Of a DNA stretch of 11,605 nt, positions 5,130-11,605 are shown piece after piece (the first letter of the stretch is position 1; the number at the start of each line of letters is the position of its first letter). The notes beneath the pieces were generated by a model that saw nothing but the letters and a program-made list of their open reading frames with translations, did no database searches and was not told the origin of the DNA. Source of the stretch: Oscillospiraceae bacterium (GTDB lineage Bacteria; Bacillota; Clostridia; Christensenellales; Aristaeellaceae). The stretch is from NCBI GenBank assembly GCA_031266295.1, contig JAISBH010000123.1, forward strand, positions 1 through 11,605, in the 5' to 3' direction. The position numbers and the translations under genes were made by a program.

Positions 5130-6440
5130 CTATACCTGAAAATTAGGCAGATACATGCCCATGTCTTTAAGAACCGTCTGAATCTGACGCACATCAACCG
5201 TTCGCGGCGTTAAACCATCCTTCACGCACAGCGCGGCTGATACCCCCGCCGCCTGGCCAGTCAGATAGCAGCCGGGCATAACGCGGATAGAAGACTGCAT
5301 CGGTCGATCCGTACTCACGCAGCGTCCCGCGACCAGCAGGTTATCTATCTTTTGAGGCACCAGCACCCGATACGGCACGCCGTAACTCTGGCCTTTCTGA
5401 TATCGGTAGCCATGATGGCCCTTCATGAATTGTTCATGACTCTTATCCGAGTTATCGCTGGCGTGGATGTCTACTGGGTACGCGAAGCGACCAATCTCAT
5501 CCTCGAATACCGCCTGATTCAAAAAGTCGTCCAGAACAAGCTGGTACTCGCCGCGAATGCGACGCGATTCACGTATGCCTAGCATTGCTCCAGACACAAC
5601 CATCTCCATGCTCTCAAAACGCGGCAGGTACTTATGGTAGTACTCTTCATACTGGTCGTACAGCTTGCGCGTATACAGCAGTCCGTCGGTCAGCGATCGT
5701 TCGTCCGTGCCGTCAACATCGTAGACATGGCCGACATTGCTGCCCGCCACACGGTCGGATATCTTCCACATGCCGGGCAGATGCCTGTCAAGCTTCTTGA
5801 ACACGCCCGCGTTGTAAGCCTCCTCGATACGCGAGCCGTCCACGATTGCCTCGCGGCTCCAGTCAACGTTGGTCCACAGCGCACACAGCGTACCGGCCAT
5901 CATGCGGCCTTGGTCGTCGCCTTTGTCATATGGTACGCCCGACCACGCCGCCAAGTCGCCGTCGCCGGTTCCATCGATGTAGACCTTCGCGCGCACAGCG
6001 AACACGCCGCTCTTGGCGGCCAGCACGCAGTGCGAGATTCGATCGCCGTCCATTACCACGTCAACCAGCTTAGTGTGCAGCGCAAACTTCGCTCCGGACT
6101 CAACGAGCAAGTCGTCGTACACTCGCTTGAGCGATTCCACCTTTATGGAGAGCGTCTTGCTGGCGGCGTACTCAGGGCCGCCATACTGCCAGAGGCGCTC
6201 AAGGATCTCCTGGCCCAGTGCGGCCGCCAGGAAGTTTTCACCGTCGCCGAACTGCATGTAAGCGGGCACCAAACCGGACGTACCTAGGCCGCCAAAGCAA
6301 GCCTGCTCCTCAGCGAGGAATACGCTGGCTCCGTTACGGGCCGCCGCAATCGCGGCCGCGCATCCTGCAGGCCCGCCGCCCGCCACAAATACATCCACGT
6401 CATGCCGAACCGGGAGTTCCTTATTATAGATAATACTCAT
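5130..6440 (-). CDS. FAD-dependent oxidoreductase (FAD_oxidored type)
   Basis: This 436-residue flavoprotein has an N-terminal Rossmann dinucleotide fold, DVFVAGGGPAGCAAAIAAA, with GxGxxG at 21-26 and an acidic residue at the end of strand 2 (Glu44/45) to bind the FAD ribose. It continues with CFGGLGTSGLV (48-58), a second FAD-contact motif YIDGTGDGDLAAWSG (154-168), GIRESRRIRGEY (288-299) and the C-terminal NLLVAGRCVSTDRP and GQAAGVSAAL signatures. This is the pattern of the FAD_oxidored family (PF12831-like). There is no signal peptide, so it acts in the cytoplasm. The ATG at 6440 has only a weak ribosome binding site (GAGCGGA), and a stem-loop precedes it. It follows the solute-binding protein gene by 59 bases and is the last gene of the ABC operon, so it may oxidise or reduce the imported compound. 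The substrate is unknown. Confidence 0.9.
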   Translation of the reverse strand: MSIIYNKELPVRHDVDVFVAGGGPAGCAAAIAAARNGASVFLAEEQACFGGLGTSGLVPAYMQFGDGENFLAAALGQEILERLWQYGGPEYAASKTLSIKVESLKRVYDDLLVESGAKFALHTKLVDVVMDGDRISHCVLAAKSGVFAVRAKVYIDGTGDGDLAAWSGVPYDKGDDQGRMMAGTLCALWTNVDWSREAIVDGSRIEEAYNAGVFKKLDRHLPGMWKISDRVAGSNVGHVYDVDGTDERSLTDGLLYTRKLYDQYEEYYHKYLPRFESMEMVVSGAMLGIRESRRIRGEYQLVLDDFLNQAVFEDEIGRFAYPVDIHASDNSDKSHEQFMKGHHGYRYQKGQSYGVPYRVLVPQKIDNLLVAGRCVSTDRPMQSSIRVMPGCYLTGQAAGVSAALCVKDGLTPRTVDVRQIQTVLKDMGMYLPNFQV

Positions 6441-6452
6441 ATTCCGCTCATG

Positions 6453-6476
6453 AGGGGAGACGGAAACGCCTCCCCT
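6453..6476 (-). promoter_or_regulatory. Intercistronic stem-loop before the FAD oxidoreductase gene
   Basis: On the minus strand, AGGGGAGGCG-TTTC-CGTCTCCCCT forms a 10-bp stem (one G-T pair) with a four-base loop, 12 bases before the start codon. There is no U-run after it. It probably protects the upstream transporter message or partly limits expression of the FAD gene. Confidence 0.55.
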
Positions 6477-6499
6477 AGTCCTCCATAATTAGTCGCCTG

Positions 6500-7996
6500 T
6501 TATTCCTGAGTCGCAACCCACCCGTTCACCTCGTCGAGCATCTCCTGGCCGCCTTCGGCGAGGAACTCCGCCCACACAAGGTCATACTCATCGATGGAGC
6601 GTGTTCCCGCGATGCACTCGATGACGTAGTCGTTCATCAGCGTATTCATCGCGGCAATGTTCTTTGACACAGCTTCCAGCGGCGGGGCGAACGCTATCGA
6701 GCTGTCGACCCACTTTTCCTGCGGGAATTCCATGGTCTTCATCGTGCATGCATACTGAACCGGCCCCTTGCGCACGCGGGCCATCCACAGCGTCGTGAAG
6801 GATTCGGGGCTGTTTACTATGTTGTAATAGTGGCCGTTGAACCACGGCGTGAAGCCCGGAAGACGCGCTTCATCCAGGATCGGCCAGTACTCCATCTCTC
6901 CGTCGCCATCAGTATCCAGGAATTCCCACTGCTCTCCCTCTACGCCGAGGAACGATTCTTGGAACACTGCAAAGTCAGAGCGGATGTTCAGGTAGTCGAT
7001 GACCTTATCCACCTGCTTGGATGTGACGGGTATGACGCCGTACATGGTGACGCCGCCGTTGGACGCGAGCCGTCCAAACCCATCGTCGTCAACCGTCGCT
7101 ACGAGATAATCCAGCGTTTGCCCCTTTGAATCCATCAGTGAGGCTTCCAAAGGCGTGGATTCCGTCCATCCGACCTGACGAGACGCAGCCTGACCGGACG
7201 CCAGCTTCGTCTGCGTTATTTCGCCCTTGTTCATCGGCCACTCGGGATCGATCAGACTTTCCTCATACAGATCGTGCATGAACGAGATGTAGTCCTTCGC
7301 GTTCGTGTGACCCCAGCGGTACACGATCGATCCATCTAAGTCGGGCTGCCAGTCATGGTTGACTATGCCGAACGCGGACGCGATGACGTCGACGAACGCG
7401 CCTTGTCCGGTCAGCGGGTACTGCGCGCCGTTGGCCTTCAGCTTGCGCAGCAGATCGACGAACTCGTTCAGCGTCACCTGACGGCCGCCTTCGTGCCCCT
7501 CGATCGTGAAGCCGATTTCCTCGAACATCTGCACGTTGATAGCGATGCTCGCCGACACATAATGCGCGTCAAACTGTGGAATACCCAGTATCTTACCGTC
7601 GATAGCGGCGGTATTCCACATATCGTCCGACATAATCGCCTTCAGGCTCGGCGCTTGCGGCAGGTATGGGGCGAGGTCGACGAACGCGCCGCGGCTTGCT
7701 AGGTCGACGAATTCGTTCTTACCCAGCCTGATGATATCGTATTCCACGCCGGAGGCGAGGTCGAGATTCAGTTTCTCTGCGAAGCCTTCCGCGGGCAGCG
7801 TATAGTAGGTCACTTTATATCCGGTTAGTTCCTCCAGTTTCCGCGCCGGGGGTTCATCGTTCGGGTCGGTGGGGGTGCTGGTCATCAGGTACTTCAGCTC
7901 GCCCTTCCACTGGACGGTTTCGGAGCTGGCTGGCAGTATGGCGGCCAGGCTGATCACCATCAGCACAGCCGTCAGCAACGACACGATGCGTTTCAT
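6500..7996 (-). CDS. Extracellular solute-binding protein of a CUT1-type ABC transporter (YtcQ/LplA-like)
   Basis: This 498-residue protein binds an external oligosaccharide or similar solute and delivers it to the two permeases encoded just upstream. The Sec signal is KRIVSLLTAVLMVISLAAILPASSE. The mature part shows the family-1 binding-protein pattern KLEELTGYKVTYYTLP, LASGVEYDIIRLGKNEFVDLASRGAFVDLAPYL and a central GWTESTP segment. An acidic loop, DTDGDGEMEYW (361-371), resembles an EF-hand-like calcium loop. The frame is open to 8086, but ATG 7996 is chosen because AAGGAGG (8004-8010) lies seven bases before it and the signal peptide begins there. Oddly, there is no lipobox cysteine in or near the signal peptide, whereas Gram-positive binding proteins are normally lipoproteins. 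The neighbours, permease order and lack of an ATPase fit the LplABC/YtcQ type used for plant-polysaccharide oligosaccharides; the actual ligand is not shown. Confidence 0.92.
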   Translation of the reverse strand: MKRIVSLLTAVLMVISLAAILPASSETVQWKGELKYLMTSTPTDPNDEPPARKLEELTGYKVTYYTLPAEGFAEKLNLDLASGVEYDIIRLGKNEFVDLASRGAFVDLAPYLPQAPSLKAIMSDDMWNTAAIDGKILGIPQFDAHYVSASIAINVQMFEEIGFTIEGHEGGRQVTLNEFVDLLRKLKANGAQYPLTGQGAFVDVIASAFGIVNHDWQPDLDGSIVYRWGHTNAKDYISFMHDLYEESLIDPEWPMNKGEITQTKLASGQAASRQVGWTESTPLEASLMDSKGQTLDYLVATVDDDGFGRLASNGGVTMYGVIPVTSKQVDKVIDYLNIRSDFAVFQESFLGVEGEQWEFLDTDGDGEMEYWPILDEARLPGFTPWFNGHYYNIVNSPESFTTLWMARVRKGPVQYACTMKTMEFPQEKWVDSSIAFAPPLEAVSKNIAAMNTLMNDYVIECIAGTRSIDEYDLVWAEFLAEGGQEMLDEVNGWVATQE

Positions 7997-8003
7997 TGAG
8001 AAT

Positions 8004-8010
8004 CCTCCTT
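8004..8010 (-). promoter_or_regulatory. Ribosome binding site of the solute-binding protein gene
   Basis: AAGGAGG on the minus strand is seven bases before ATG 7996. It places the start at the signal peptide and rejects the longer open frame up to 8086, which would overlap the permease gene. Confidence 0.85.
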
Positions 8011-8028
8011 GTTTTTTGTTTATCCCGT

Positions 8029-8042
8029 CGGGCATCCGCCCG
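8029..8042 (-). promoter_or_regulatory. Intercistronic hairpin between permease and binding-protein genes
   Basis: CGGGC-GGAT-GCCCG on the minus strand lies in the 52-base gap before the binding-protein gene. Such hairpins often stabilise the downstream message, which would fit the need for more binding protein than permease; that role is inferred. Confidence 0.45.
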
Positions 8043-8048
8043 GCATGA

Positions 8049-8948
8049 TCAACCCTTAACGGAACCGACCACAATGCCGGTGACAAAGTATTTCTGCAGG
8101 AATGGATACACCATCAATATCGGCAGTGTGGACAGAACGATCGCGGCGGAGCGCACGGTCTCAGGCGTCAGGTTCATTACCTCGTCCGCACTGATTGCGC
8201 CGGTGTTTGCGTCCAAGCCTTGATCCATTATACGCAGCGCGTTGTTTATCATGTCGTATAGATATAGCTGCAGCGGACGGCGGCTGAGCGTAGAGATATA
8301 CAGCCGCGCGGTGAAGTAGTCGTTCCAATACGCGACGGCGTAGAATAGCGTGATAGTCGCCAGCATGGGCAGCGATATGGGCAGCACTATCTGGAACAGC
8401 GTGCGCAGGTTGTTGGCGCCGTCGATGCGCGCGGCCTCTTCCAGGCTTTCGGGCAGCGACTCGAAATAATTCTTTATCAAGAACATATTATAAACGTTGA
8501 CTAATCCCGGCAGTATCAGCGAGAACAGCGTATCCATCATGCCCAACGTGCGGTACAGCATGTAGTTCGGCACTATGCCGCCGTTGAACAGCATAATGAA
8601 TACCCAAAGATACAGCACGCCCCGCCGCCCCCTAAATCCCGGATGAGACAAAGGGAACGCGGTCATCGCGGTTAAGACCACCGCGCCCAGCGCACCCGTC
8701 ACCGTGATTATGCCGGATACCCGCAGCGCGTTAAAGAACGATGATCCCTTCAACACCCAGCGATAGGTCTCAAGCGTGGGCGACAGCGGCCAGAACGTCA
8801 CCCTACCGGAGATAACCGGCGCTTCGCCCGAGAATGACTTCGCGATAAGGTTGACGAACGGCAGCAGCGTCGTCAGCGCAAACAGAATCATCACAAGGTA
8901 TTTCAGACATTCGACAATATAAAACCCCGCCGCTCTTTTCTCAACCAT
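8049..8948 (-). CDS. CUT1 ABC transporter permease (LplC/YtcP-like)
   Basis: This 299-residue inner-membrane permease is the second of the pair. About six hydrophobic segments are visible (near 17-38, 74-98, 109-128, 139-158, 187-208 and 266-286). The EAA loop that docks with the ATPase is at 171-190, EAARIDGANNLRTLF followed by QIVLP. Other recognisable pieces are FNGGIVPNYML, NMFLIKNYFESLPESLEEAA, and a C-terminal QKYFVTGIVVGSVKG, typical of LplC/YtcP-type proteins. The ATG at 8948 is preceded by AAGGAGA, and the stop codon of the upstream permease (TAA) overlaps this site, giving a gap of only 12 bases and likely translational coupling. Confidence 0.93.
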   Translation of the reverse strand: MVEKRAAGFYIVECLKYLVMILFALTTLLPFVNLIAKSFSGEAPVISGRVTFWPLSPTLETYRWVLKGSSFFNALRVSGIITVTGALGAVVLTAMTAFPLSHPGFRGRRGVLYLWVFIMLFNGGIVPNYMLYRTLGMMDTLFSLILPGLVNVYNMFLIKNYFESLPESLEEAARIDGANNLRTLFQIVLPISLPMLATITLFYAVAYWNDYFTARLYISTLSRRPLQLYLYDMINNALRIMDQGLDANTGAISADEVMNLTPETVRSAAIVLSTLPILMVYPFLQKYFVTGIVVGSVKG

Positions 8949-8960
8949 CGCTTCGTCTCC

Positions 8961-9923
8961 TTACCAGATGCTCTTGCCCAACGTCTTGCGGCTGATCATG
9001 TTGGTGCTGATGACAAGCACGAACGCGACGGCGGAATTGAACAATCCTACCGCCGTCCCCAGGCTGAAGTCCATCTTGCCCAACCCGATGCGGTATACGT
9101 AGGTCTGGATGATATCAGATACCTTATATACCGTGGCGTTGTACATAACCAGTATCTGACTGAACCCCGCGTCCATCACGGAGCCGACGCGCATGATAAG
9201 CATCAGAATAATCGTGGATAGAATACAGGGCAGCGTGATATACAGCAGCTGCTGCATCTTGCGCGCGCCGTCGATGACAGCCGCTTCATATAGTTCCTGA
9301 TCCACACCGGCCAGCGCGGCCAGGTTTACGATTGTGCTCCAGCCGATCTCCTTCCAGCCGTCAGTGAATATCAGCAGCCATCGGAATATCTTCTGATCCA
9401 TAAAAAACTTGACCGGCTCTGAGAACAAACCGGAGCGCAGCAGAGCGGTGTTTATTAATCCTCCGCTAGAGAGAATCTGCATGAATATGCCGGACACGAC
9501 GACCCATGAAAAGAAGTGGGGTATATAGACGATCGTCTGCACTACCCGCTTGAATTTTACGCTTCTTAACGAATGGATGATCAGCGCGAATAATATGGGC
9601 AGCGGGAATAGCACGACGATTTTCATAAAGCTGATCGTGAACGTATTGCTAAGCGCTTGCCTGAAGTCCGCTTTTCTGAATACGCGGGTAAAATTCTCAA
9701 TCCCCACGAACTTGCTGGCCAGTATGGCCTTGATGGGGTTGCTGCCCGCGAACATGTTGTAATCGACAAACGCGATAGATATACCCAGCAGCGGCAGCAG
9801 TCTGAACATCAGCGCGTATAGCAGTCCCGGTATCAGCAATAGGTACATGTCATAGTTGCGCCGAAAATAAGCGCGGAACCCCGATTTCCGCAATATGGGC
9901 GGCGTATATGCGCTCTGTGTCAT
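8961..9923 (-). CDS. CUT1 ABC transporter permease (LplB/YteP-like), first gene of operon
   Basis: This 320-residue inner-membrane permease starts the operon. The N-terminus is a short cytoplasmic stretch (to about residue 26) followed by YLLLIPGLLYALMF and five further hydrophobic segments. The EAA loop is at 213-232, EAAVIDGARKMQQLL followed by YITLP. The C-terminal half, with VSDIIQTYVYRIGL and DFSLGTAVGLFNS, is characteristic of LplB/YteP-type permeases. The frame is open to 9944, but ATG 9923 is preferred because GGAGG (9930-9934) lies six bases before it. A good promoter lies about 40 bases upstream of the start. No ATPase gene accompanies the cluster; transporters of this type are known to share one MsmX-like ATPase. 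Confidence 0.93.
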   Translation of the reverse strand: MTQSAYTPPILRKSGFRAYFRRNYDMYLLLIPGLLYALMFRLLPLLGISIAFVDYNMFAGSNPIKAILASKFVGIENFTRVFRKADFRQALSNTFTISFMKIVVLFPLPILFALIIHSLRSVKFKRVVQTIVYIPHFFSWVVVSGIFMQILSSGGLINTALLRSGLFSEPVKFFMDQKIFRWLLIFTDGWKEIGWSTIVNLAALAGVDQELYEAAVIDGARKMQQLLYITLPCILSTIILMLIMRVGSVMDAGFSQILVMYNATVYKVSDIIQTYVYRIGLGKMDFSLGTAVGLFNSAVAFVLVISTNMISRKTLGKSIW

Positions 9924-9964
9924 GCAAATCCTCCATTCATCCAAAAACCGAAACTACCTTTAAT

Positions 9965-9993
9965 AGTATACAGGATAATTATTTAAATCGCAA
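9965..9993 (-). promoter_or_regulatory. Promoter of the ABC transporter-FAD oxidoreductase operon
   Basis: On the minus strand, TTGCGA (9988-9993) and TATACT (9965-9970) are spaced by exactly 17 bases, with TG immediately before the -10. The leader to ATG 9923 would be about 35 bases and includes the ribosome binding site. No operator could be identified with confidence. Confidence 0.75.
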
Positions 9994-10252
9994 GCGCAAA
10001 TTTCATCTGTTTATACAAAAGTGGTGCGGAATATAAATCTCCATGAGTGGGATCCGCGTATGAAATGAGAGCCTAAAGGCGGGACGGGCATCCCGTTATC
10101 CCGCAGGGTGAGACGCGTCCCGGCGGCGGTAGGGCTGCCCCGTCAAAAACTCAATACGAATACATGTCTATATCATGTCGGCAGGTATAATTATTTCGCA
10201 CCTCCCGTCAAAAATAAATCCGCGCGCACATCCGATCTGTTACAAATAGCTG
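9994..10252. other. Divergent intergenic region with structured GC-rich core
   Basis: No gene is supported in this region between the two divergent promoters. An AT-rich flank at each side surrounds a GC-rich core at about 10076-10141. A short inverted repeat, ACATG-TCTATAT-CATGT (10162-10178), is a candidate protein-binding site. The region could hold regulator sites for either promoter. Confidence 0.45.
10079..10139. ncRNA. GC-rich structured segment, possible RNA element (unidentified)
   Basis: Two consecutive hairpins are visible. The first is GCGGGACGGG-CAT-CCCGT, a three-base bulge, then CCCGC (10079-10104). The second is GGCGGC-GGTAGG-GCTGCC with one G-T pair (10122-10139). A competing long-range pairing, GGGACG (10081-10086) with CGTCCC (10116-10121), could switch with the first hairpin. 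I compared it mentally with common riboswitches and small RNAs and found no match. Neither the strand nor its transcription is known. Confidence 0.25.
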
Positions 10253-10281
10253 TTGACAAATTCATAATTCCGTAATATACT
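10253..10281 (+). promoter_or_regulatory. Near-consensus promoter of the SH3-repeat protein gene
   Basis: TTGACA (10253-10258, perfect -35) and TATACT (10276-10281, one mismatch to consensus -10) are spaced 17 bases apart. Transcription should start near 10288, giving a leader of about 75 bases with a small GAGAG-TGGTTG-CTCTC hairpin (10292-10307). Confidence 0.85.
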
Positions 10282-10348
10282 AACCCCATCAGAGAGTGGT
10301 TGCTCTCGCGACTAAGTAAGCCAGCCTGTGCGGCTGATAGCGAGCGGC

Positions 10349-10356
10349 AGGAGGAG
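10349..10356 (+). promoter_or_regulatory. Ribosome binding site of the SH3-repeat protein gene
   Basis: AGGAGGAG is too close to ATG 10358 (about one to three bases) but well placed for ATG 10364, seven to nine bases away. It therefore favours the second ATG. Confidence 0.75.
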
Positions 10357-10363
10357 AATGGAT

Positions 10364-11605
10364 ATGCTGCAAACTGGAATCAAGAGGGGAAGACTGTTGG
10401 GGATAGCGGCACTTGCGCTGACGCTGTGCCTAGTCGCGTTTACGGCGCTGGCGAGCAGCGCCACGGAGTACTACATGGCCAACTCCGTGTACATGTATTC
10501 CGCGTCGGATACATCGTCGGGGCAGATTACCCAGCTGGCGGTAGGCCAGGCCGTTAGGATGCTGGGTTACGGCAACGGCAGCGACGGCAACACCTGGCAC
10601 TACATTGAGGTCATATCCACTGGACAGAAAGGTTATATCCTGTCCGGGAATATCTCGGCCGAGAATCCCGTGCCCACTCAGGGGAACACCGCCGCTAGCG
10701 GCCAGCTGGTCGTGACCAGCAGCGCCGCCGCGCCGCTTAAGACCTTGCCCCTTGCCAGCTCGGCGGCTGTCGCGACCGCGTCCAACGGCACGGTGCTGAC
10801 CATGATAGGCACTACCAAGGGCATGAACGGCGAAACGTGGTACTATGTGTCGTACGCCGGACAGAGATTGTATATAGAGGGAGCGAACGTGCAGAGTTAC
10901 GTTCCGCCGACATCCGGTACGAGCAGCGGGGTTCCGGCCGCGCCGGGAAACGGATCGACGGCTACGGCGGGGTACCGCTACGCAGTCACCGCGACGCGGT
11001 ATGTGAATATGCGCAGCGCTCCGTCAACGTCGGCCAGCGTGGTGGCGCAGGTGCCGGCGGCTGAGATAGTCGTTGAACAGATGTCCGTTATAGGCTCGGA
11101 CGGTAAGACATGGCGGTATGTGTCCTGGGGAAGCAGGGTAGGATACATGCGCTCTGATTACCTGACCGTGCTGGGCGGCGGCAGCTCGTACACCCCGGTT
11201 CCGGCGGCGCCTACGCCGACTCCTCCTCCGAAGGCAGGGTATTCTGATTTCGTAATAACATACGCGGCTACTACGCTGAAGAAAGACCCCAGCAGTACGA
11301 CCACTCTGTTGACGATGCCTGCCGGCGTTGCGTTAAGGCCGGTCAGCACATACACCGACGACGACAATGTCGTATGGTACCAGGTCATATACTCCACAGC
11401 GGGCAACGACCAGGTGGGCTATGTACAGCGCTCATGGGTATTGGACAACCCGACATGGGAGCAGTTGATCAACGCCGGGGCCGTGACGCCGTCGCCCTCG
11501 CCGACTCGCGAAGGCGCATATACCGCCGACGGTTATCTGATCACAGTGAAGGCGGGCGTCATAGTCTACGGATCGGCGTCGTTGAAGGATAAGGGCAACG
11601 GCAAC
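10364..11605 (+). CDS. Secreted multi-SH3b-repeat protein (3' end outside window)
   Basis: The reading frame is open to the window edge, giving 414 residues without a stop. A Sec signal peptide (KRGRLLGIAALALTLCLVAFTALASSA, about residues 7-33) has a signal-peptidase-I-like ALA-SSA end; the Cys22 in its core is not in a lipobox. Four bacterial SH3-like repeats follow, at roughly 34-102, 114-180, 204-270 and 293-362, each ending in the pattern G-x-T-W-x-Y-V then G-Y-x-x-S. A fifth seems to begin near 385. Low-complexity linkers rich in Pro, Ser, Thr and Gly (for example PVPAAPTPTPPP and TPSPSPT) separate the last units. SH3b domains usually bind cell-wall peptidoglycan or mediate surface contacts, so it is probably exported to the wall. 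Any catalytic domain would lie past the window end. An alternative start is ATG 10358. Confidence 0.88.
   Translation, partial: MLQTGIKRGRLLGIAALALTLCLVAFTALASSATEYYMANSVYMYSASDTSSGQITQLAVGQAVRMLGYGNGSDGNTWHYIEVISTGQKGYILSGNISAENPVPTQGNTAASGQLVVTSSAAAPLKTLPLASSAAVATASNGTVLTMIGTTKGMNGETWYYVSYAGQRLYIEGANVQSYVPPTSGTSSGVPAAPGNGSTATAGYRYAVTATRYVNMRSAPSTSASVVAQVPAAEIVVEQMSVIGSDGKTWRYVSWGSRVGYMRSDYLTVLGGGSSYTPVPAAPTPTPPPKAGYSDFVITYAATTLKKDPSSTTTLLTMPAGVALRPVSTYTDDDNVVWYQVIYSTAGNDQVGYVQRSWVLDNPTWEQLINAGAVTPSPSPTREGAYTADGYLITVKAGVIVYGSASLKDKGNGN

Noticed and set aside
5634..6287. 217-residue plus-strand open frame opposite the FAD oxidoreductase
   Set aside because: The minus-strand frame carries clear FAD-binding motifs; the plus-strand translation is low in structure and has no ribosome binding site.
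10021..10141. Known riboswitch (cobalamin, TPP, NiCo, THF, guanidine, c-di-GMP types considered)
   Set aside because: None of their conserved core motifs could be matched; only generic hairpins are visible.
10300..11592. Plus-strand frames in other phases and a minus-strand frame at 11158-11406 over the SH3b gene
   Set aside because: The frame from 10364 has a promoter, ribosome binding site, signal peptide and regular domain repeats; the others are shadows.

Overview
The window looks like chromosome of a fairly GC-rich member of the Bacillota, probably a fermentative Clostridia lineage of the gut type. This is inferred from gene families (an LplB/LplC/YtcQ-type CUT1 sugar transporter without its own ATPase, a DUF4491 protein, a secreted multi-SH3b protein with Pro/Ser/Thr linkers), strong AGGAGG-type ribosome binding sites and sigma-A promoters. 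No species can be named from the sequence alone. I see no phage, plasmid, tRNA, rRNA or CRISPR signal.

Layout. (1) 3-1123, plus strand: the tail of a VOC/glyoxalase-fold protein, then a cytoplasmic TolB-like beta-propeller protein 14 bases later. (2) 1124-1633: a dense array of palindromic repeats at the point where the plus-strand pair meets the minus-strand catalase. (3) 4335-1634, minus strand: a DUF4491 membrane protein (GTG start), a seven-helix membrane protein of unknown role and a haem catalase, possibly one transcription unit. (4) 4420-5107: a non-coding stretch with a second repeat array built from the same modules, and a stem-loop just past the next operon. (5) 9923-5130, minus strand: an ABC sugar-uptake operon (permease, permease, solute-binding protein) ending in an FAD-dependent oxidoreductase, driven by a good promoter at 9965-9993. 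(6) 9994-10252: a divergent intergenic region with an unexplained GC-rich structured segment. (7) 10364 to the window end, plus strand: a secreted protein with at least four SH3b repeats behind a near-perfect promoter. It is open at the window edge.

How the genes may work together. The operon imports an oligosaccharide or related organic solute, probably using an ATPase encoded elsewhere, and the FAD enzyme at its end may oxidise or reduce the imported compound. The catalase cluster is a separate oxidative-stress unit.

The most unusual content is the repeat system. Five full-length 54-base copies of a REP-like element occur on both strands. Between copies a stem base pair changes in a compensated way (C-G versus T-A), while the other stem is constant and its loop varies. 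One array folds further into a roughly 156-bp palindrome with a 14-bp perfect stem at its centre. Array modules lie in the same orientation on both sides of the catalase cluster.
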